64,000 nt of DNA from Sandaracinus amylolyticus (GCF_021631985.1 NZ_CP070225.1:4960001-5024000); one strand, 5' to 3'. Positions 17,145 through 26,209 are shown, counted from the first letter of the stretch. Translations and numbers: made by a program. Notes: a model not told the origin generated them from the letters alone.

Positions 17145-19412
17145 ATGACGGTGATCCAGCTCCACCCGCGGCCGCGTCACGAGGACGACAAGGCCCTTCC
17201 CCTCGCCACCGAGGGCTCGCTCCTGACGCTGCTGCTCGGCGCTGCCGCGACGAGCGACGACGCGCCGCTCACCGAGCTCCCCGCGCTCGGTGATCTGCTC
17301 GGCGCGCTGCTCGCGATGGCCGAGGGCACGCGGCGCAAGTCGCTGCTCCCGATCACGGCGCACCCCGCGGAGTGGGCGATCCTGCGGCGCGGCGCGAACG
17401 TGCTGGTGTCCTACTACCACACGGACTCGACGCCCGACGTCGTGGTGCTCGATCGGCGCGTGCCGCTGCGCGCGCTCCTCGACGCGACGAGCAGCGCGCT
17501 CGCGGCGCGCCTCGGCGGCGAAGAAGACCCGTGGACGCGCGAGCTCGGGACGCGGCTCGTGCAGCGCGCGACCGAGGTCGCGATCGCGCCCGACGCCGAC
17601 AGCGGTCTCTGCGCGACGCGGCGCATGGGCGGCGCGCTCGAGGATCCCGGCGAGAAGCAGCCGCTCTCGTTCGGGTTCGAGGCCGCGATCTTCGCGTCGC
17701 CCGAGAGCCCGCGCGACGTGGTCGCGCATGCCGACGTGCACGCGATGCTCTTCGGCGGCGCGCTCTGGGCGTGGGTGCGCGGGCGCCGGATCCCGCTCTC
17801 GCGCGGCCCGATCATGCTCGCGGTGCAGCGCATGGTCAGCGCGGTGCGCGCGCTGATCGAGGCCGCGGAGAACGAGCGCGCGATGAACGTGCGCCTGCGC
17901 TCGGGCGGGTTCGTGATCGGCCTGCGCCGTGACAAGGACGGCGAGATCGCGCTCACGCTCGGGAGCGACGAGGACGGCGTGGTGACGATCCCCGCGCTCG
18001 ATCTGCCCGGGGCGAGCCTGCCGATCCTGCGCATCGCGTCGGATCTCGTGCGTGCGCTGGTCGGCGTCGATCGTGCGCAGACGCGCAACCTGCGGATCAC
18101 CGCGCTGCGCGACGAGGTGCGCCGCCTGCGCCGCATCGTGCGCGCGCGCTCGCGCACCGAAGGCTTCGTGAACGGCGATCCCGATCGCCTCCGCGCGTCG
18201 TCGCCGCCCGATGCGCCGCGCACGGTCGCGAGCACCACGAGCCCCGGTGCCCTGCGCTTCACGCCGCGCTGGAGCGCCGCGATCGACGGGCTCGACGCGG
18301 CGACGACGTTCCTCTGCGGCGATCGCCTGGTGGTCGCGACGCCGCGCCGCGTGCTCGCGCTCCACCGCGACGATGGTCAGGTGATCTGGCAGCGCGAGGG
18401 CGCGGGCGCGCTCGCGATGCTCGCGGGCACCGCGGTGGTGCGGCTCGGGCTCGACGGGCTCGTCGAGCTGCGCGACGTGGGCAGTGGCGAAGCGCTGCTC
18501 CGTACCAAGCTCGCGCCGCGCCTCGGTGGGCCGCCGACGGGACTCTGCGTCTCGGGCGGGCCGATCCCGCCGACCGCGGTGATCGCCGAAGGACGCGATC
18601 GCCTCGCCGCGATCGATCTCCGCACCGGCGAGCTCCGCTGGCGCTTCTCGGGACGCGGCGCCGGCGACTTCCAGGTGCTGCGCAGCGGGCGCCTCTTGCT
18701 CGTGGTCGCGGGCGACGGTGCGGTGCACGCGATCGACGCGGTCAACGGCGAGGTCGCGTGGCGGCACACGTCGCACGCGCGCTTCTGCCTGCGCCCGCTG
18801 GTCTGCGGCGAGACCGCGATCGCGGTGACCGGCGAGCCGGGCCGCGGCGAGGGCGAGATCGTCGGGCTCGATCTCTACAGCGGTCGCGAGCGCTTCCGTC
18901 GGGCGCTCGGCGGGCCGTGCGTGAGCGCGCCCATCGCGGCGGGCTCGCTCGCGGTGGTCGCGGTGGGCGGCGGTCGTCGCGGCTCGCTCGTCGCGTTCGA
19001 TCCCGAGACCGGCGCGCTGCGCTGGTCGAGCCCCGATCCCGGCCTCGGCGTCGGAGGCGCGGCGCTCGCGCTCGATCGCGCGCTCGTGATCAACACGCCG
19101 CGCGGGAGCGTGCACGCGCTCGACCTCGCGAGCGGCGAGGCGCTCTGGTCGCGCAACCTCGCGCACCCGGTGAGCGACGACGTGCCGCGCCGACTCGATC
19201 CCCTGCTTCGCGGCGGCGCGCTCTTCGTGCCCGCGGCGACGGTGCACGTGCTGCGCACCGCGGACGGCACCTCGATCGGCGGTGCGCTCCCCTGCGACCT
19301 CGTGCCTGACGTGATGCACGTCGACGAGCGCGGCTGGGTGTTCGTCGCCGAGGAGAGCGGTCACCTCGCGGCGCTCGCGCCCGCGCCGCACCTCACGCTC
19401 CTGCGCGTCTGA
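17145..19412 (+). CDS. PQQ-repeat beta-propeller protein with unknown N-terminal domain
   Basis: 755 residues. The C-terminal part (about 360-755) is a PQQ/WD-type propeller with repeated blades such as LALHRDDGQVIWQREG, AIDLRTGELRWRFSG, AIDAVNGEVAWRH, AFDPETGALRWSS and ALDLASGEALWSRN. The first ~340 residues form a separate helical/beta domain I cannot assign, with an Arg-rich helix near 320 (LRDEVRRLRRIVRARSR). There is no signal peptide, so unlike BamB or PQQ dehydrogenases it is predicted to be cytoplasmic. No dehydrogenase residues are evident, so binding or scaffolding is more likely than catalysis. Start ATG at 17145; earlier in-frame GTG codons exist. Confidence 0.7.
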   Translation: MTVIQLHPRPRHEDDKALPLATEGSLLTLLLGAAATSDDAPLTELPALGDLLGALLAMAEGTRRKSLLPITAHPAEWAILRRGANVLVSYYHTDSTPDVVVLDRRVPLRALLDATSSALAARLGGEEDPWTRELGTRLVQRATEVAIAPDADSGLCATRRMGGALEDPGEKQPLSFGFEAAIFASPESPRDVVAHADVHAMLFGGALWAWVRGRRIPLSRGPIMLAVQRMVSAVRALIEAAENERAMNVRLRSGGFVIGLRRDKDGEIALTLGSDEDGVVTIPALDLPGASLPILRIASDLVRALVGVDRAQTRNLRITALRDEVRRLRRIVRARSRTEGFVNGDPDRLRASSPPDAPRTVASTTSPGALRFTPRWSAAIDGLDAATTFLCGDRLVVATPRRVLALHRDDGQVIWQREGAGALAMLAGTAVVRLGLDGLVELRDVGSGEALLRTKLAPRLGGPPTGLCVSGGPIPPTAVIAEGRDRLAAIDLRTGELRWRFSGRGAGDFQVLRSGRLLLVVAGDGAVHAIDAVNGEVAWRHTSHARFCLRPLVCGETAIAVTGEPGRGEGEIVGLDLYSGRERFRRALGGPCVSAPIAAGSLAVVAVGGGRRGSLVAFDPETGALRWSSPDPGLGVGGAALALDRALVINTPRGSVHALDLASGEALWSRNLAHPVSDDVPRRLDPLLRGGALFVPAATVHVLRTADGTSIGGALPCDLVPDVMHVDERGWVFVAEESGHLAALAPAPHLTLLRV

Positions 19413-19468
19413 TCGGGTCAACGGTCGCGCCGGCTTTCGTCGGCGCGCCATCCGCATCCTGGCGTGCG

Positions 19469-19972
19469 ATGCTCGCGTGCATGTCGGAGCCAGAGCTCGA
19501 TCGACACGACCGCGAGGCGGGAACGTTGCTGGGTCGCGTCGCCGCGGTCCTCGCCCTCGGGCTCGGGGCGGCAGTCTTGTACGTCGGCGATCGCGGTCCG
19601 CTGCTCGCGTTCGCGATCGCCGCGCTCGTGATCGCAGTGCTCGCGCTGTTCTTGCCGAAGACCGCGATCCGGCTGGTGTCCGGGCGCGTCTCGGAAATCC
19701 TGCGCGACGTCGGGGCTCCACCGGTCGTGCAGCGCGTCCAGCACGCGCGCGAGGAGGGCACGCCGGCGTCGGTCGCCCTCGCCGAGGCAGGCCTTTCGAC
19801 CCGAACGCGAGCGAGGATCGGCAAGCTCGCGATGTGGACGGGCGCCGCACTGTTCCTCGTCGGTGAAGTCGCGCCGAGGTTCGGCGCGTCCCAGAGCGCG
19901 TGCGATCTCGCGAGCAGCGTCGGCGGCGCGTGCGGGTTCCTCGGTCTCGTCGTCTGGTATCGGACGCTCTGA
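19469..19972 (+). CDS. Small integral membrane protein
   Basis: 167-residue protein of unknown family with about four hydrophobic segments: near residues 22-42, 47-63, 118-137 and 148-162. A charged central cytoplasmic segment between spans 2 and 3 (VQRVQHAREEGTP) is the only soluble part. A second in-frame ATG (MSEPEL, 19481) is an equally plausible start. It ends 3 bp from the convergent LysR gene and is 56 bp after the propeller gene. No function can be given. Confidence 0.6.
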   Translation: MLACMSEPELDRHDREAGTLLGRVAAVLALGLGAAVLYVGDRGPLLAFAIAALVIAVLALFLPKTAIRLVSGRVSEILRDVGAPPVVQRVQHAREEGTPASVALAEAGLSTRTRARIGKLAMWTGAALFLVGEVAPRFGASQSACDLASSVGGACGFLGLVVWYRTL

Positions 19973-19975
19973 TCG

Positions 19976-20869
19976 TCAGCCCCGCTGCGCCATCCGCGTC
20001 GCGAGCAGATCCGACACCGCGCGCACGGCGGGCAACATCGCCCTTCGGCCCGGGGTGAGGATCGTCGTGGTGACTCGACCCGCGATCCACGTCGGGAGCA
20101 CACGTCGCAGCGCGCCCGACTCCAGGTCGGCGCGACACTGCTCGCTCGGGAGCGCGGTGATCCCGAGCCCTCCGATCACCGCGCGCGAGAGCACGTGGGA
20201 GTCGTCGGCGAACATCCGCGCGACCGGGCTCACCTCGACCGACGCGCCGCGCGCGCCCTCGAGCCGCCACTGCGCGCGCGACGGATCGACCATCAGCGCA
20301 TCGTGCTGCACGAGCTCCGACGGATTCGCCGGAGCCCCTCGACGAGCGAGGTAGTCCGGAGACGCGACCAGCCAGATCGGATCCACGGCGACGCGACGCT
20401 GTACGAGATCGGAGTCCGGCAGATCGCCGAAATGAGCGCGAATCGCGAGATCGAATCCCTCGTATGCGAGATCGACGAATCGATCCGTCGCGTGCAGCGA
20501 CACGCGCAAAGCGGGATATCGACTGGCGATCTCGGGCAACAATTCACCCATCCACCTTCGCGCGGTCGGAATGGAGCACGTGATTCGCACGAGCCCACTC
20601 GGCTCCGACAATCGCCCTCTCACGACCTGCTCGGCGGCGTCTGCCTCGACCAGCATCGCCGCGGCGTGGCGATGGAATTCGCGCCCGACGTCGGTGAGCG
20701 CGAATCGGCGCGAATTCCGATGCACCAGCGTCACGCCGAGTTCTTCCTCGAGCGCGGCGATTCGCTTGCTCATCGTCGACTTCGGAATCCCCAGCGCGCG
20801 GGCCGCCGCACTGAAGCCATTCCGATCCACGGCTTGGACGAAGAGGTGCACATCGTTGAGATTCAGCAT
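19976..20869 (-). CDS. LysR-family transcriptional regulator
   Basis: 297 residues, full length. The N-terminal winged HTH (about 1-65) shows LHLFVQAVDR-type helix 1 (DVHLFVQAVDRNGFSAAARAL), then IPKSTMSKRIAALEEELGVTL. The C-terminal periplasmic-binding-like effector domain (about 90-297) includes LVRITCSIPTARRWMGELLPEI. It belongs to the CrgA/AaeR-like subgroup. It is divergent from the SDR/imine-reductase pair with an 83-bp gap, the classic LysR arrangement, so it probably controls that pair. The inducer is unknown. Confidence 0.85.
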   Translation of the reverse strand: MLNLNDVHLFVQAVDRNGFSAAARALGIPKSTMSKRIAALEEELGVTLVHRNSRRFALTDVGREFHRHAAAMLVEADAAEQVVRGRLSEPSGLVRITCSIPTARRWMGELLPEIASRYPALRVSLHATDRFVDLAYEGFDLAIRAHFGDLPDSDLVQRRVAVDPIWLVASPDYLARRGAPANPSELVQHDALMVDPSRAQWRLEGARGASVEVSPVARMFADDSHVLSRAVIGGLGITALPSEQCRADLESGALRRVLPTWIAGRVTTTILTPGRRAMLPAVRAVSDLLATRMAQRG

Positions 20870-20952
20870 GTTCCGGCGAAGTCCACGCGCGTGAACGATG
20901 AGTCCACGACAGCGACATGTCCGACCGATCTCGGCGCGCGTAGACCACGACG

Positions 20953-21741
20953 ATGGTCGACAGCATCCATCGCTACAAGGGCCGGCGCGCAGTCGTCGTC
21001 GGCGGAACGCACGGAATCGGGCTCGCCACCGCAGAGGCGTTGATCGCCGGCGGCGCCGAGGTCCTGGTCACCGGCAACAACCAGGAGAACGTCCGCTCCG
21101 CCGCCGAGAAGCTCGGTGTGCGAGGCCGCGCGCTCCGATCCGACGTCTCGAGCCTCACCGACATCGCCGCGCTCGCGCGCGAGGTCCGATCGACGCTCGA
21201 GGTGATCGATCTCCTCTTCGTCAACGCAGGCGTCGCCGAGCTCACGCCCTTCCACGAGGTCACGCCGGAGTCGTACGACCGCCACTTCGCGGTGAACACG
21301 CGCGGTGCGTTCTTCGTCGTGCAGGCCCTCGCGCCGCTGGTCCGCGACGGGGGCGCGATCGTGCTCACGTCGTCGGTCGCCGACACCGGCGGCGAGCCCG
21401 GGATGGCGGTCTATTCGGCGACCAAAGCCGCGCTCGTGTCGTTCGCGTCCACGTTCGCCGCGGAGCTCCTGCCCCGCCGCATCCGCGTCAATTGCGTCTC
21501 TCCCGGGTTCATCGACACGCCGACCAAGGGCACCGTCGGGCTCAGCGCGGAGGAGCGCGCGTCGTTCGCGGCGCTCGGGGACGCGGTCACGCCGATGCGC
21601 CGCAACGGGACCTCCGACGAGGTCGCGCGCGCGGTCCTGTTCCTCGCGTTCGACGCGACGTTCACCACCGGGGCCAAGCTCGCGGTCGACGGTGGCCTCG
21701 GCCAGCGCCTCGGTGCTGCGGTCGCGAAGGAGGGCGCATGA
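20953..21741 (+). CDS. Short-chain dehydrogenase/reductase
   Basis: 262-residue NAD(P)-dependent oxidoreductase. It has the cofactor motif [16 protein letters not shown] in [14 protein letters not shown], catalytic Ser in [11 protein letters not shown] and YSATK for Tyr and Lys, with an SDR-typical end ([18 protein letters not shown]). The four catalytic residues are intact. It is first in a two-gene operon whose second gene overlaps by ATGA. The imine-reductase-like partner suggests joint action on a carbonyl/imine substrate, but that is inference. Confidence 0.88.
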   Translation: MVDSIHRYKGRRAVVVGGTHGIGLATAEALIAGGAEVLVTGNNQENVRSAAEKLGVRGRALRSDVSSLTDIAALAREVRSTLEVIDLLFVNAGVAELTPFHEVTPESYDRHFAVNTRGAFFVVQALAPLVRDGGAIVLTSSVADTGGEPGMAVYSATKAALVSFASTFAAELLPRRIRVNCVSPGFIDTPTKGTVGLSAEERASFAALGDAVTPMRRNGTSDEVARAVLFLAFDATFTTGAKLAVDGGLGQRLGAAVAKEGA

Positions 21742-22589
21742 CTCGCATCGCGGTGCTGGGCCTCGGCGCGATGGGGACCGCCCTGGCGCGCGCGCAGCTC
21801 GATCACGGCGCGCCGGTGACGGTGTGGAACCGCACTCCGGGCAGGGCGCCTTCGCTCGAGGCGAAGCGCGCCGACACGCTCGACGACGCGATCCGCGACG
21901 CCGAGCTCGTGGTGGTCTGTCTCGTGAACGACGCGGCGACGCGCGAGGTGCTCGGCGCGGTGGCCACGCACCTGCGCGGCAAGACGGTGGTGAACCTCAC
22001 CAACGGCACGCCGGAGCAGGCACGTCGCATGGCGCGCTGGGCGAGCGAGCACGACGTCCGCTACGTCGACGGCGGCATCATGGCGACGCCCGAGATGATC
22101 GGAGCACCGCACGCGCTGGTGCTCTACTCGGGCGACGCGCCGGCGTTCGAGCGACACCGCGACGTCCTCGCGCGCTTCGGCGCCGCGCGCTTCGTCGGCG
22201 ACGATCCGGGGCGCGCCGCGCTGCTCGATCTCGCGCTCCTCACCGGGATGAACGGCCTCTTCGCGGGCGCGCTCCAGGCGATCGCGATGGCGGGGCACGG
22301 CGGTGTGTCGGCCGGCGAATTCGCGACGCTCCTCGTGCCGTGGCTGCAGGCGATGAACGGCCACGTGCCTGCGATCGCGACGGCGATCGACACCCGCGAG
22401 TTCGCGGACGGCTCGAACCTCGCGATGCAGCTGCTCGCGCTCGACAACCTCGTCGAAGCGAGCCGCGAGTCGGGCACCGACACGACGCTCCTGACGACGA
22501 TGCAGCGCTGGATGCGCGCGTGCGTCGACGCGGGCCACGGCGCGGACGGCCTCGGACGTCTGATCGACGTGATCCGCCCCGCGCGCTGA
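21738..22589 (+). CDS. NADPH-dependent imine-reductase-like / beta-hydroxyacid-dehydrogenase-superfamily enzyme
   Basis: 283 residues: an N-terminal Rossmann domain ([21 protein letters not shown], then [11 protein letters not shown], the NADPH-preferring WNRT/WNRS pattern) and an all-helical C-terminal domain. The hinge segment [20 protein letters not shown] matches the imine-reductase type (GxDPGxAxLxDLALL) rather than the GGxGxxxxxK pattern of true hydroxyacid dehydrogenases, whose catalytic Lys is absent. It probably reduces cyclic imines or performs reductive amination. The start overlaps the SDR stop. A short GC-rich gap of 7 bp separates it from the convergent HExxH gene. Confidence 0.75.
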   Translation: MTRIAVLGLGAMGTALARAQLDHGAPVTVWNRTPGRAPSLEAKRADTLDDAIRDAELVVVCLVNDAATREVLGAVATHLRGKTVVNLTNGTPEQARRMARWASEHDVRYVDGGIMATPEMIGAPHALVLYSGDAPAFERHRDVLARFGAARFVGDDPGRAALLDLALLTGMNGLFAGALQAIAMAGHGGVSAGEFATLLVPWLQAMNGHVPAIATAIDTREFADGSNLAMQLLALDNLVEASRESGTDTTLLTTMQRWMRACVDAGHGADGLGRLIDVIRPAR

Positions 22590-22596
22590 CGGGCGC

Positions 22597-23784
22597 TCAC
22601 GACTCGAACGCGCTCGGCGGGAGGCCGAGCGAGACGGCTCGCTCCGCGCGCATGAACCGCGCGACCCGTGCCTCGAGCGCATCGAGCTCGGCCGAGTACG
22701 TCTCGCTCGCCCCCGCGAGCCTCGCGAGCGCCGACCTCCGCGCGTCGATCGTCGCATTCGCGAAACGGATGCGCGGCGGAGGGAGCACGTGACCGAGGAT
22801 CGCGCGGTAGTCCGGCTGCCCGGGGAGCGCGAACAGCACCCACTTGTCGCGCGCCGGGGCATCGCGGACCGCGAGCATCTCCGCCTGGCGCGCAGGGCTC
22901 GCCGCGTCGAGCGCGCTGCGGCGGAGGAGCTCGAGGCGCTGCGAGAGCATCGGCGCGCGCTCGAGGTACTGCGCGTAGATCGGATGCGTGCGCAGCGCGC
23001 CGCGCTGGATCACGTCGAATCCGCTGGTGTACGCCGGCAGCCCGAGCTCGCTGCGAGCAGGCACGACGACCTGCCCCACGATCGACGACCAGTTGTTCAG
23101 CCAGTCGAAGTTGATGTTCCCGCTCCGCCGCAGCAGCGCCTTCCGTTCGTGGATCGCGAGCGCTCTGGTGAACGCCGCGTCGACGAACCGAACCGGCGCG
23201 GGTGTCCCGAGCGCGGCGTGCACGATCGCGGGGAAGACGCACGCGACGAAGAAGCTGTCCGCTCCGGATCGCTCGAGCATGGTGCGATAGGGCGCGGCGT
23301 AGAGGCGCGCGTCCGGGCCGGTCTGCATGAAGCGATCGAACGCTCGCCACGTGTACGCAGGCGCGTCGTCGCCGGCAGGAACGATCTCGTCGCCCGGCGT
23401 CTCCTCGTCGACGAGACGTGCTGGGTTTCCGGTGTGGACGTCCCAGTAGCGCGCCCAGCACTCGAAGAGCTCGTACGCCGAGAACGGCCCCTGTCCTCGG
23501 TCCAGATGGTCGCGCACGAAGTCGCTTCGCGGTCGGACCTCGCCGGCGCGCTCGAAGTGCTCGAGCCGTCGCCACTCGTCGCCGATGACGTTGGCGACGA
23601 AGCCCGACGCCATCAGCTGCCAGAGATGAACGGACTCGTGATAGAGCACGCGAGAGATCGCGCCGGACCACCTCGCATCGTTCGGGCTCGTGTAGAACGC
23701 GTCGGTCCCGCTCGCGATCAGCTCGGCGGGCGCGTCCGCGGCGACGCGCACGATGCCGGTGAGCAGATCGAACGAGGCCCTCAC
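22597..23784 (-). CDS. HExxH-containing putative metalloprotease-like protein
   Basis: 395 residues of no family I can name. It carries HESVH (His49-Glu50...His53) in the helix ISRVLYHESVHLWQLMASGF, the zinc-binding pattern of gluzincin/metzincin-like proteins; an acidic third ligand may lie in YELFECWARYWDVH near residue 115. No signal peptide is seen. I chose the GTG at 23784 because it overlaps the stop of the upstream small membrane protein gene, which indicates tight coupling. The pair could be an effector with its accessory protein, or a protease regulated by a membrane partner. Activity is not proven by the motif alone. Confidence 0.65.
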   Translation of the reverse strand: MRASFDLLTGIVRVAADAPAELIASGTDAFYTSPNDARWSGAISRVLYHESVHLWQLMASGFVANVIGDEWRRLEHFERAGEVRPRSDFVRDHLDRGQGPFSAYELFECWARYWDVHTGNPARLVDEETPGDEIVPAGDDAPAYTWRAFDRFMQTGPDARLYAAPYRTMLERSGADSFFVACVFPAIVHAALGTPAPVRFVDAAFTRALAIHERKALLRRSGNINFDWLNNWSSIVGQVVVPARSELGLPAYTSGFDVIQRGALRTHPIYAQYLERAPMLSQRLELLRRSALDAASPARQAEMLAVRDAPARDKWVLFALPGQPDYRAILGHVLPPPRIRFANATIDARRSALARLAGASETYSAELDALEARVARFMRAERAVSLGLPPSAFES

Positions 23785-24185
23785 ACGCCGGGCTTCCCCG
23801 CGGCGAGCGCGGCCTCGAGCATCGGCAACATCTGCTCGGGCTGGTCGTAGGCGATCTTCTTCGTCGTCGCCTTGCCGCTCGCGTCGACCATCACGAGGAA
23901 GCCGGCCGGCACACCTTCGACGCGCGAGATCGTCGGCGGCGTCGTGCGCAGATCGATCATCACTCCACGCTCCTTGTCCTTGAGCCACGTGTCGACGCAG
24001 CGCTTCGCGATCCACGCGAGCGACACCACGCCGATCACCGCGACGGTCTCGACGAAGCGAGCCTCGGTCACCGCGTCCGGCGATGGCTCGAGCGACTGCG
24101 GCGCGCCGAACGAGAGCTCCTGGGCACGCGCGGCGGCGAGCTCGGCGTCGAGGTCGACGCGCTCGAGAGCGAGACGGATCTCCAT
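23781..24185 (-). CDS. Small single-helix membrane protein resembling effector-associated component EACC1
   Basis: 134 residues. An acidic N-terminal part is followed by one hydrophobic helix (about 44-60, FVETVAVIGVVSLAWIA), then a TWLKDKERG turn and a beta-rich tail (VMIDLRTTPPTISRVEGVPAGF). A membrane helix followed by a short beta domain recalls the 'effector-associated constant component 1' proteins found next to NTPase or protease effectors, but I rate this only as resemblance. Its stop overlaps the start of the HExxH gene, so it very likely forms a functional unit with it. The ATG at 24185 has a purine-rich GGGGGGAA stretch just upstream. Confidence 0.6.
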   Translation of the reverse strand: MEIRLALERVDLDAELAAARAQELSFGAPQSLEPSPDAVTEARFVETVAVIGVVSLAWIAKRCVDTWLKDKERGVMIDLRTTPPTISRVEGVPAGFLVMVDASGKATTKKIAYDQPEQMLPMLEAALAAGKPGV

Positions 24186-24257
24186 GTTCTTCCCCCCTTT
24201 TCGCGAAGCCTACGGGCGCGGCTGTGCCGTCGATAGCCCACCCGTCGGACCGGGGCG

Positions 24258-24292
24258 GACGGGAACCATCGACCGTTTCGATGGTTCCCGTC
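24258..24292. promoter_or_regulatory. Perfect 15-bp inverted repeat in divergent promoter region
   Basis: GACGGGAACCATCGA (24258-24272), 5-nt loop CCGTT, then the exact complement to 24292. It lies between the divergent small membrane protein gene and the YceI gene. Having no gene ending into it and no T-run, it is better explained as an operator or RNA hairpin in a leader than as a terminator. Confidence 0.55.
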
Positions 24293-24357
24293 GAAAACCA
24301 TCACTTCCGTCGAGACCTCCCGGGCCCCAGAGTCGGCGCACCAAGGAGAGCTGGACC

Positions 24358-25026
24358 ATGAACCGCACTGCGCTCGCCCTCGCCTCGCTCCTCGCGCTCG
24401 CCGCGTGTGGCAGCGATCACACCGAAGGCGTCTCGACCGCCACCGTCGCCGAGCCCGCTGCCGCGGCGCCCGCGCCCGAGCCCACGACCGCCGCGCCCGC
24501 CGCGCGCGAGACCCTGCAGATCGACCGCGCCTCGTCGTCGGTCGGCTTCACCGGCGCGAAGATCACTGCGTCGCACGACGGCTCGTTCTCCGACTTCAGC
24601 GGCACGATCGATCTGAATCCGGCCGACGTCACCGCGAGCGCCGTGCGCATGACCGTGCAGATGGCGTCGCTCCAGATCGAGCCCGCGCAGCTCGCCACGC
24701 ACCTGCTCACGCCCGACTTCTTCGACGCGCCGCAGTTCCCCACCGCGACCTTCGAGTCGACCGCGGTGCGCGCCGGCGGCGAGGGCCAGGTGAACGGCCA
24801 GCCCGCGACCCACACCGTCACCGGGAACCTCACGATGCGCGGCACCACGCGCGCGGTCTCGTTCCCCGCGATCCTGACCGTCGAGCCGAGCGGCGTGCGC
24901 GCGCAGAGCGAGTTCACGATCCAGCGCCGCGACTTCGGCATCGTCTACCCGGGCATGCCCGACGATCTGATCCGCGACGAGGTCGTGATCCGCTTCGACG
25001 TGCGCGCGCCGCGCAGCGCGGGCTGA
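24358..25026 (+). CDS. YceI-family lipoprotein
   Basis: 222 residues. The lipoprotein signal has lipobox LAAC with Cys17, so the mature protein is membrane-anchored and outside the cytoplasm. A Pro/Ala/Glu-rich linker to about residue 50 precedes a YceI-like lipocalin-type beta barrel (about 52-220), with SVGFTGAKITASHDGSFSDF and MRGTTRAVSFPAIL. YceI proteins bind isoprenoid-type lipids; the ligand here is not known. GGAG lies 10 bp before the ATG at 24358. A strong hairpin follows the stop, so it is probably monocistronic. The 15-bp inverted repeat 66 bp upstream may regulate it. Confidence 0.88.
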   Translation: MNRTALALASLLALAACGSDHTEGVSTATVAEPAAAAPAPEPTTAAPAARETLQIDRASSSVGFTGAKITASHDGSFSDFSGTIDLNPADVTASAVRMTVQMASLQIEPAQLATHLLTPDFFDAPQFPTATFESTAVRAGGEGQVNGQPATHTVTGNLTMRGTTRAVSFPAILTVEPSGVRAQSEFTIQRRDFGIVYPGMPDDLIRDEVVIRFDVRAPRSAG

Positions 25027-25044
25027 TCGCTCTCGAAATGCAAC

Positions 25045-25087
25045 GAAGAAGGCCGCCCCACCTCGCGCGAGGTCGGGCGGCCTCTTC
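25045..25087. terminator. Bidirectional terminator hairpin
   Basis: Long hairpin with outer arms AGGCCGCCC (25050-25058) and GGGCGGCCT (25075-25083), flanked by pairing GAAG/CTTC and containing an inner CCTCG/CGAGG pair. It sits between the convergent YceI and lipoprotein genes, 5 bp from the latter's stop. Confidence 0.75.
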
Positions 25088-25091
25088 ACGT

Positions 25092-26105
25092 TCAGCGCGC
25101 GCTCGCCACGCGGAACGGCGCGCCGATCACCACCACGTCGTCGCCGTCGAGACCGAGCCCGAGCGAGAAGCGATCGCACGGCCCGGGGTGCGCGTCGTCG
25201 CAGGTCTCGTGCGCGATCTCGTCGGTCTCGTCGCCCCGCACCCGCACCACGATCGTCTGCGACCAGAGCAAGCGCTCCTCGCAGTCCGTGAACCACCCTT
25301 CGTCGCACGACGGATCGACCTGCACGTACTCCGCGTCGTAGCGGAGCTCGAAGTGCTCGTCGCTCGAGCCCACGACGTCGAGCACGTGGCCGTCGGTGCG
25401 CTGCGCCATGCGATCGCCGCGGATCTCGTAGACCCCGCTGTCGTACGCGAGCCCGAAGATCGCATCGCCGCTGCGGCGCAGCGAGTGGAGACCCCGCGCA
25501 GGACCGCCCGCGACCGGCGTGAGCGCGCCGTCGGAGAAGCGCAGGAGCTGCACGTCGCGATCGCTCACGTACGCCGTGCCGTCGGGGCCTGCTGCGAGCA
25601 GCGCCGTGAAGCCGCCGACGTTGGGCACCGGGATGCACGAGTCGCCCGCGGGCGTGTGGTGACAGAGCTCGTACTCGCCGAGCACCGGCCAATGAATGAC
25701 CCAGAGATCGTCGATGCTCGTGCCGTCGATCGCGACCTCGAGCCCCGAGAGATCGAGCGCGCGCTCCTCGCCCGACGCCGAGTAGACGTGCACTGCGTCG
25801 TCGGTCGCGATCGCCATGCTGCCGTCGTCGAAGACGCGCAGCGCCGCCGGCTCCTCGGGGATCCTCGTGCCCTCTTGCACGCGCTCGGCGCGACCGCCGC
25901 GGTACGTCCACACCTGGCCCGCATCGTCGAGCCACGTCGGCTCGGCGCGCATCCGGTCGACGAGCACGGCGAGGGGCACCGACACGCGGTCCACGGGCTC
26001 GAGCTCGGGCGAGCGGCGCTCGGGTGGGTGCGAGCGGTCGCTGGCGCATGCGGTGGTGAGGACGAGCAGCGAGACCAAGCACGAGAGTCGGAGTCGACGG
26101 GTCAT
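25092..26105 (-). CDS. Lipoprotein with probable beta-propeller fold, unknown function
   Basis: 337 residues. The lipobox TTAC places the lipid-bearing Cys at residue 20. The rest contains repeated short strand blocks such as TWLDDAGQVWTYRGG, ALRVFDDGSMAIATDD and LLAAGPDGTAYVSD, which look like WD/NHL-type propeller blades about 45 residues apart. Six cysteines in pairs (for example VDPSCDEGWFTDCEERL) suggest disulfides outside the cytoplasm. No catalytic motif is visible. Upstream is a 17-bp palindrome that may be its operator. Confidence 0.65.
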   Translation of the reverse strand: MTRRLRLSCLVSLLVLTTACASDRSHPPERRSPELEPVDRVSVPLAVLVDRMRAEPTWLDDAGQVWTYRGGRAERVQEGTRIPEEPAALRVFDDGSMAIATDDAVHVYSASGEERALDLSGLEVAIDGTSIDDLWVIHWPVLGEYELCHHTPAGDSCIPVPNVGGFTALLAAGPDGTAYVSDRDVQLLRFSDGALTPVAGGPARGLHSLRRSGDAIFGLAYDSGVYEIRGDRMAQRTDGHVLDVVGSSDEHFELRYDAEYVQVDPSCDEGWFTDCEERLLWSQTIVVRVRGDETDEIAHETCDDAHPGPCDRFSLGLGLDGDDVVVIGAPFRVASAR

Positions 26106-26136
26106 GTCCCGTGCTCCAGCAGCGCCCGTGCCTCAC

Positions 26137-26153
26137 GAATTCCGCGGGAATTC
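26137..26153. promoter_or_regulatory. 17-bp perfect palindrome, possible operator
   Basis: GAATTCCGCGGGAATTC, arms GAATTCC/GGAATTC around GCG. It begins 32 bp upstream of the lipoprotein start on the minus strand, a plausible operator position. No regulator is identified. Confidence 0.4.
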
Positions 26154-26209
26154 CGCGAAGACTGCGGGGCATCGCGCAGCGCGCTGCACACCCGCGTGCC
26201 GCGCGGCGC

